From NCBI GenBank assembly GCA_028868515.1, contig JAGWUI010000009.1:1-64000 (forward strand): a DNA stretch of 64,000 nt, read 5' to 3'. This document shows positions 59,291 to 64,000 of the stretch, piece after piece; the first letter of the stretch is position 1; each line of letters starts with the position of its first letter. A model generated the notes under the pieces. It ran no database searches and was not told where the DNA came from. It saw only the letters and a list, made by a program, of their open reading frames with translations. The translations under genes were made by a program, and so were the position numbers. This DNA comes from Gammaproteobacteria bacterium (GTDB lineage: Bacteria > Pseudomonadota > Gammaproteobacteria > Pseudomonadales > Moraxellaceae).

Positions 59291-60115
59291 ATGCCAGCTA
59301 TGACGCTTAATTCAAACAGTAATATCGAACATCTCATCCGTGGTGATCGCCTGCATACAGCACTGAACGAATTATCAATTCCAGCATTCGATATGATCGA
59401 CTGGCAAGAAAGCACGGCATCGACAAACGATGATTGCAAACTCTGGGCGGCACGTGGCGCAACTCGAGCGTTATCGATTAGCAACCATCAAAGCGCAGGA
59501 CGAGGTCAATCTAACCGAACATGGCAATCTCCTGTCGGTAATTTATATCTATCACTACTCTCTAGTCTGCCCGTCGCGCTTGATGGTCGATTGGCGTTAG
59601 AAGTTGGATTAGCGTTGGTCAGCATGCCAATTCTGCAAAATATTGACCCATCTGTGAAAAGCCTATCTGTGAAATGGCCGAATGATCTCTATGCTGCTGG
59701 CGCAAAATGGGGTGGAATTTTGATTGAGCCAATTCAAAGCCATAACATGCAGCATGGCGCAATCATTGGAGTGGGAATCAATCTACAACCGATGCAAGAA
59801 CTTGTGGCGGATCGACGCGTTACAGATTTGAATACGTTATTAGGAAAGGATTTAGATCATGTTTCACTTGCAACAGCGGTTGTTCAAGCGCTAGATCAGG
59901 CTTTAGATTCTTTTATCCAAAATTGTCCACAACTTCCACAGCGATTCCTCAACTGGGATGAGCTTGCCAACAAAGCCATTCAAATTGTTCAGCCAAATCA
60001 ACCGATACAACATGCTCGGGCATGCGGGATTGCCGAAGATGGCAGTTTACAGATCTCAACCGTCCGAGGCATAGAACGCCTATATAGCGGACAAGTCAGT
60101 GTAAAAGAGGAATAA
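59291..60115 (+). CDS. birA: Biotin-[acetyl-CoA-carboxylase] ligase, catalytic form
   Basis: A 274-residue biotin protein ligase that attaches biotin to acetyl-CoA carboxylase BCCP. Catalytic motifs: QSAGRGQSNRTWQSPVGNLYLS (biotinyl-AMP loop), KWPNDLYAAGAKWGGILIE (active-site Lys) and GVGINLQ. The C-terminal SH3-like cap is present (CGIAEDGSLQISTVRGIERL). There is no N-terminal winged helix like that of E. coli BirA, so it should not act as bio-operon repressor. ATG 59291 or ATG 59300 could start it. Confidence 0.93.
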   Translation: MPAMTLNSNSNIEHLIRGDRLHTALNELSIPAFDMIDWQESTASTNDDCKLWAARGATRALSISNHQSAGRGQSNRTWQSPVGNLYLSLLSSLPVALDGRLALEVGLALVSMPILQNIDPSVKSLSVKWPNDLYAAGAKWGGILIEPIQSHNMQHGAIIGVGINLQPMQELVADRRVTDLNTLLGKDLDHVSLATAVVQALDQALDSFIQNCPQLPQRFLNWDELANKAIQIVQPNQPIQHARACGIAEDGSLQISTVRGIERLYSGQVSVKEE

Positions 60116-60195
60116 ATATGGAAACTGTATAGATGAGATTCATTACACCTAGGTAAACATGTAATGGAGAAAGAAACCCAAAAATGCTTTGACTC

Positions 60196-60672
60196 ATGAG
60201 TGTCAAAATGATGCAAATAATCGATAACTTACCAATTCCCACAGATGAAGATTGGGGAGATTACTCTTCAAATTTAGATTTACTATATATTTATAATAAG
60301 TTTAATGGGAAAAGTTATCTTCAAGTGTATGAAAATTTCAAACGTAGCCCCACAGAATGCTGCTTTGAACTTTATTACATGCCAATCAAGCCTTTCCAAT
60401 ACTATACATTAGCATTATCAACTTATATTTTGTCCGAGCTATTTACTGATGTATACAAATTCGATTTAGTGAATTGTTTTTTATGGCAGATCCAAAGAAT
60501 ATTAAACGATAAGCCTGAATATATAACACCCATATGGAACACAATTGAAACCACAAGTAATAAAATTATGAATAATAAGTTTTTTGCTGATTATGATGAT
60601 CAAACGCATGGTGAACAATGTGATCAGATATCAAAAAACCGACTCGCATATAAAGAGCATCATAAGTTTTAG
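60196..60672 (+). CDS. Hypothetical AT-rich protein, 158 aa
   Basis: Not recognised. A 158-residue soluble protein rich in Tyr, Phe and Asn, e.g. DEDWGDYSSNLDLLYIYNKF and ECCFELYYMPIKPFQYYTLA. Base composition is well below that of neighbours. The shape (small, acidic, aromatic-rich, one domain) resembles immunity or DUF-type proteins next to toxins, but no toxin is seen beside it. Start has no clear ribosome site; GGAG lies 30 bases up. A 16-base stem terminator follows. Confidence 0.65.
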   Translation: MSVKMMQIIDNLPIPTDEDWGDYSSNLDLLYIYNKFNGKSYLQVYENFKRSPTECCFELYYMPIKPFQYYTLALSTYILSELFTDVYKFDLVNCFLWQIQRILNDKPEYITPIWNTIETTSNKIMNNKFFADYDDQTHGEQCDQISKNRLAYKEHHKF

Positions 60673-60711
60673 ACTTTATTAATAACACCCTGTGAAAATC
60701 AATTCAGAAAA

Positions 60712-60749
60712 CGAACCGTGTGATAAATAGAGTTTTATCACACGGTTCG
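60712..60749. terminator. Strong bidirectional hairpin between convergent genes
   Basis: A perfect 16-base stem (cgaaccgtgtgataaa, 60712-60727, with its complement at 60734-60749) around a six-base loop. It lies between the convergent genes ending at 60672 and 60759. It contains TGTGA and TCACA but at the wrong spacing for CRP, so a terminator is the simplest reading; T-runs are short. Confidence 0.75.
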
Positions 60750-60758
60750 CTCAAATAT

Positions 60759-61451
60759 TTAAGCAACCATTGCAGGAACTAACTGAGCTGCTTCACTATC
60801 TTCAGGTAGCATGCCAATATATTTGGCATAAATCACTGCTTCTTTGGCATCAATAAACTCATTCGTCTTAGGATGAATAAATCCTTGCTCCGTATCAAAA
60901 GGCGTAGGCGCTAAACCTTGCTGATATAAACTATCGTAGATCGTGCTGTATTCAGCAGGCATTGGCAATGAATACACTTTACCATCATGACGAATAGCAA
61001 TTTTTTCAATGCTTGGATATTTGACGATATCTAATGCCGAACCATCTTTACTCAATACATGATGATGAGTAGACCAACTCGATAACGACCAAATTGACTG
61101 TATATCTTTAATCTGGTGCGCATCCGATTTAGCAGACCGACACCAGTACACAATATTGTCTTCTGGACTACGAATAATGTGCGTCGTACCTTCGGGTCTT
61201 AAACGCCAATAATGATCATTAAACTGATCCAGTGCGACGGTTGAAATATTTACGGACTTATCTTGGCTATACAATAATGCATTGACTGCCGTCATACACT
61301 CCTCAAGCTCAAGAGATATTTTCTTAATTTTTTCAACAAGCTCTGGCGTTGCTTTGACATGTACGTTGTTCAGAACCTTATTCACCAAGATTTTCTTACA
61401 AGCAATTAACTCATGCTTCGCTTTATAGGCATCCAGATCACTATTTGACAT
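60759..61451 (-). CDS. Hypothetical protein, 230 aa
   Basis: Not recognised. The start at 61451 is set by AGGG eight bases before ATG; the frame is open 37 codons further up without support. The N-terminal 100 residues are helical (KATPELVEKIKKISLELEEC), and the rest is mixed, with WSTHHHVLSKDGSALDIVKY, IAIRHDGKVYSLPMPAEYST and an end segment on residues that reads FIDAKEAVIYAKYIGMLPED. No signal peptide. It may be a cargo or effector-like protein of unknown role; no partner gene is visible. Confidence 0.7.
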   Translation of the reverse strand: MSNSDLDAYKAKHELIACKKILVNKVLNNVHVKATPELVEKIKKISLELEECMTAVNALLYSQDKSVNISTVALDQFNDHYWRLRPEGTTHIIRSPEDNIVYWCRSAKSDAHQIKDIQSIWSLSSWSTHHHVLSKDGSALDIVKYPSIEKIAIRHDGKVYSLPMPAEYSTIYDSLYQQGLAPTPFDTEQGFIHPKTNEFIDAKEAVIYAKYIGMLPEDSEAAQLVPAMVA

Positions 61452-61712
61452 ATTGTTTTCCCTAAAATATACGCAAGATGAAGCAAGCTTTTTTGAATCC
61501 TTTGAGTCATTCAAAAACGAAATGACTGGGGCTAGATTGAAACGATTTATTGTTTCTTTCAAGTAGATTTTTAATATTTATACGCAAAATAATAGCAATA
61601 TCATCATAAGACCTCTATTGTGTATCAACGTCACTATTTCTAGCTCTGACCGAAGAATGGAAAACTGAAGTATGATAAGTAAAATTGATTTATGATCAAT
61701 GAGATAACCTAA

Positions 61713-62138
61713 ATGATTTATGTGTTTCTGATTAACAGTCTAGTCGTGGCAATTGCAGTGATTATTCACTATGAGTTTCTCTACCGTTTGACGGTATACA
61801 TCCCCAAAATGACAATAGGTCATCGATATCGGATTGTTTTTGGCGTGTTTGGTTCGTTAATTGCGCATGCTTTTGAAATTTGGATTTTTGCCGTGTCGTA
61901 TTATTTGATGAATAATGCTGAGGGATGGGGAAATTTAAAAGGCGATTTTGATGGTAGTTTAATGGACTGTGCATACTTCTCATTTACCGCATTCACAACC
62001 CTCGGTACAGGAGATATTTATCCCTCAGGAGACTTAAAGTACTTAACAGGGATCGAAGCTCTGACTGGCTTAGTCCTCATCACATGGACGGCATCCTTTT
62101 TGTTTTATGAAATGCAAAGACACTGGAAATCACTATGA
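61713..62138 (+). CDS. Small K+-channel-like membrane protein (ion_trans_2)
   Basis: A 141-residue membrane protein with segments at about 4-20, 41-65 and 105-132. Between the last two is a pore loop with the filter TTLGTGDIYPSGD (95-107), close to the K+-channel TxGYGD signature but with Thr for the usual Tyr. No cytoplasmic RCK/KTN domain is attached. It is alone, convergent with the DUF2726 gene, 17 bases from its stop. Channel function is likely; selectivity is uncertain because of the changed filter. Confidence 0.8.
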   Translation: MIYVFLINSLVVAIAVIIHYEFLYRLTVYIPKMTIGHRYRIVFGVFGSLIAHAFEIWIFAVSYYLMNNAEGWGNLKGDFDGSLMDCAYFSFTAFTTLGTGDIYPSGDLKYLTGIEALTGLVLITWTASFLFYEMQRHWKSL

Positions 62139-62155
62139 AACTGGCTTCCAGCTAC

Positions 62156-62716
62156 TTAAACGCGACCATCCACAGCCTCCGCCATCCACGCTTGTCGCTG
62201 TTCTAATGCATGAAATAACTCTCGGCGAATCTCCTCAGCGCTTAAAAAATCCTCACCGTGAAAGCGCACCATCGGAATTCCTGCACTGATCAACGCCTTG
62301 TCTTTCTTTAAATCTGCGCGTGCACGGACACGATCTTCATGCGACCAATCATCTAACTCAATCGCGACCAATACACTCTGACCATCTTGATCAACCAGCA
62401 CATAATCGACACTCATCCGATTAATACGGTTAAACCAGAATTTCTCATCCTCCTCATCAGTGCATTCAATCAAGCGCGACAAAGCGACCTGAGAAAAAAT
62501 AAGATACTCAGGAATGGCTTGTTTCAGCTGATGAAAAAATCGTACTTCAGCATTGGTCATAAAGACGCGTGGCATAAATGGCCACACATCCAGATCGTCA
62601 CCACGAACAGGTTTAACCTCTACAACGTGATGACGACGAGTACTCGACAGCAGTAAGATAAAAAATAAGGTGAGTATTGCAATTAAGATGTAGGTGGTTG
62701 CCAATTCGATACCCAT
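62156..62716 (-). CDS. Membrane-anchored DUF2726 protein
   Basis: A 186-residue protein with one N-terminal membrane helix (TYILIAILTLFFILLLSS) and a DUF2726 domain: FMTNAEVRFFHQLKQAIPEY, VDYVLVDQDGQSVLVAIELD and DWSHEDRVRARADLKKD, a restriction-endonuclease-like (Vsr-type) core with Asp, Glu and Lys in place. Its start lies 34 bases inside the 3' end of the SPOR-domain gene, and no later Met fits, so it is translationally coupled to that gene. Function unknown; nucleic-acid processing is inferred from fold only. Confidence 0.85.
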   Translation of the reverse strand: MGIELATTYILIAILTLFFILLLSSTRRHHVVEVKPVRGDDLDVWPFMPRVFMTNAEVRFFHQLKQAIPEYLIFSQVALSRLIECTDEEDEKFWFNRINRMSVDYVLVDQDGQSVLVAIELDDWSHEDRVRARADLKKDKALISAGIPMVRFHGEDFLSAEEIRRELFHALEQRQAWMAEAVDGRV

Positions 62717-64000
62717 GCGCCTTTAACATTCAAGCTGCCATCTTGCTCAATTTTATGCTTGGTTGCTGATGCAGCAGCAGCATCTTTTTCTGGACCCACT
62801 AAAACGCGAACACCTTTGTTTGTGGAGCTTGTGCGGACTTTATAACCTTTTGCACGGAGTTGAGCGACCATCGCATCTGCTTTTGCCTGTGACTCCGCCA
62901 TAGCCACTTGAACCATCACCAAGGTATGTGCCGCAACAGGTGTTTTTGCTGGCGTAGATTTATCGTCGTCATCGCTTAACAGTGCACGAGCACGCGCAGT
63001 ATCTTTAGCTTTTTGAGCATCTTGCGTTGTCGATTTATCTTTGCTTGCAGCATTCAACTTATCCAGTTTGGCTTGAAGAATAGCGGCTTCTTTTTTGTTT
63101 TTTTCAACTTCAGCTTGTAATGCAGCTTTTTTGTCATCACTTGCAGCAGATGTATCACCGCGTAATTTAGCGCGTTCAGCTTTTTCAGCTTGCAAGATTT
63201 TCAACTTGGCAGCTTTTTCTTCACTCAATTTTGCAGCAGCGGCATCCAGTTTAGCTTGCTTCTCTTGTGCTAATTTTTCCTTTTTCTGCTTTGCTTCTAA
63301 CTCACGTTGTGCGACTTCGGCATCGTGTTTTGCTTGCTTCTCTTTTGCCAGTTTTTCCTGACGCTCCTTCGCAGCTTGGAGATGACGTTCGTTATCTGCT
63401 TGAATCTGAGCTTTTTGAGCTGCTTCACGATCCGCTTTTGCCTTTGCAGTACGCTCAACAGCCTGAGCTAATGTATCTTTTGCACTATCATTAATCGCAT
63501 CTAGCTTCTGAACACGTAACCGAGATTGTTCTGCTTGATCTTCATGAGCTTGACGACGCTTTAAGGCTGCCGCTTGGACAGGATCATCACCCGCTGCAAT
63601 ATTGGCATCAGGCATTGCTGGATCAGTCGAACTGAGCGCATCATCTTTTGCACGTCTAGCTTCCAATCGTGCGGCTTGTTCCGCTGCGACACGACGTGCT
63701 GAATTTGCTTCAGCCTGTTGCTGACGAGCAAGAAATTCAGCGGTACGAGCTTCTTGCTCAGCAACGTTCTTTTCTCTCATTTCATGTTGGGCTGCCAGCA
63801 ATTTTTTCTCTGTCTCAACGTCAACAGCCAGCGGCGTCAGCTGTACAGGTTGATCAGTAGCAGCATTACCCGCAATACTTTGATTACTGATGGCACTATT
63901 ATCAGCACCATCAACTGGGCGCGTTGGTGCGCTTAATCGATGAGTGGGATCAAGATTCAGAGTTTTATCGACGGGTGCAACTTGTTGGGTTGGCGCATTT
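62683..64000 (-). CDS. SPOR-domain protein with Lys/Ala/Glu coiled coil (5' end beyond window)
   Basis: The reading frame is open from the stop at 62683 to the right edge, at least 438 residues; the start lies outside. A TTG at 63801 is not a necessary start because the frame continues upstream through DPTHRLSAPTRPVDGADNSA. The middle is a long Ala/Lys/Glu/Gln coiled coil (TolA-like). The last 80 residues are a SPOR domain (HTLVMVQVAMAESQAKADAM, then LRAKGYKVRTSSTNKGVRVL and VGPEKDAAAASATKHKIEQD) that binds denuded septal peptidoglycan. Its stop overlaps the DUF2726 gene. A role at the division septum or envelope is likely. Confidence 0.88.
   Translation of the reverse strand, partial: NAPTQQVAPVDKTLNLDPTHRLSAPTRPVDGADNSAISNQSIAGNAATDQPVQLTPLAVDVETEKKLLAAQHEMREKNVAEQEARTAEFLARQQQAEANSARRVAAEQAARLEARRAKDDALSSTDPAMPDANIAAGDDPVQAAALKRRQAHEDQAEQSRLRVQKLDAINDSAKDTLAQAVERTAKAKADREAAQKAQIQADNERHLQAAKERQEKLAKEKQAKHDAEVAQRELEAKQKKEKLAQEKQAKLDAAAAKLSEEKAAKLKILQAEKAERAKLRGDTSAASDDKKAALQAEVEKNKKEAAILQAKLDKLNAASKDKSTTQDAQKAKDTARARALLSDDDDKSTPAKTPVAAHTLVMVQVAMAESQAKADAMVAQLRAKGYKVRTSSTNKGVRVLVGPEKDAAAASATKHKIEQDGSLNVKGAWVSNWQPPTS

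Noticed and set aside
60712-60749. CRP site (TGTGA ... TCACA)
   Set aside because: The spacing between arms is far longer than the six bases of a CRP site, and the position is between convergent gene ends.
62683-63801. SPOR-domain gene as complete, starting at 63801
   Set aside because: That codon is TTG with no ribosome site, and the frame stays open with protein-like sequence to the window edge.

Overview
The window reads as chromosome of a gammaproteobacterium of moderate GC, most likely a member of the Moraxellaceae. The support is gene content and order: rpmF-fabD-fabG-acpP packed together without plsX or fabH, the block ligA / zipA / smc / GntR regulator, and a Vfr-type CRP divergent from an OsmC-family gene. 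The species cannot be fixed from sequence alone. No rRNA gene, tRNA gene, CRISPR array, prophage or replication origin was seen.

Layout. 1-5930 (minus): three envelope genes, a small exported protein followed by two large TPR proteins; the last runs off the left edge through a nine-base Thr-Pro-Ala repeat. 6084-9445 (minus): a Fur-box-preceded catecholate siderophore receptor and a PiuC-type hydroxylase. 9713-12974: a divergent pair of lipoproteins, a phosphoesterase and a di-haem peroxidase, around a perfect palindrome. 13108-15279: a TonB-dependent receptor behind a strong Zur-box match, so probably a zinc-uptake receptor. 15.5-23 kb: thiD, OsmC, Vfr/CRP, FxsA, ruvC, queG, and a LysR regulator divergent from an NAD(P)-binding protein and a DsbA-family protein. 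23.1-26.6 kb (minus): yceD, rpmF, fabD, fabG, acpP. 27-33.6 kb: prolyl aminopeptidase, YciO-like protein, an AT-rich orphan ABC-ATPase/TOPRIM-like protein, a MEST-like hydrolase and an MHYT-GGDEF-EAL protein.

33.6-42 kb (minus) is a complete kdpFABC-kdpDE potassium system, including a 29-residue kdpF and tandem KdpE-like boxes upstream. 42.4-44.5 kb is an accessory patch: a small membrane protein, a secreted-protein gene cut short by a REP-associated tyrosine transposase (RAYT) unit, and a NucS-like nuclease. 45.7-58.8 kb is housekeeping: scpA, scpB, rluB, coaX, ligA, a secreted lipase, zipA, smc and a GntR/FCD regulator, so all three condensin subunits lie within about 12 kb. 59.3-64 kb holds birA, two unrecognised genes, a small K+-channel-like protein, a DUF2726 protein and the 3' part of a SPOR-domain gene open at the right edge.

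The main structural theme not explained by genes is dispersed palindromic repeats. One family has a GTAG head next to a hairpin and forms inverted pairs at three intergenic sites; the repeats flanking the RAYT have the same head. A second family (CATTGAG / CACTGAG head), a 207-bp MITE-like element that supplies the fxsA stop codon, and a nested ~200-bp inverted repeat before zipA are separate elements. The best candidates for under-described biology are the envelope TPR cluster, the orphan ATPase/TOPRIM-like gene and the GTAG-REP/RAYT family.
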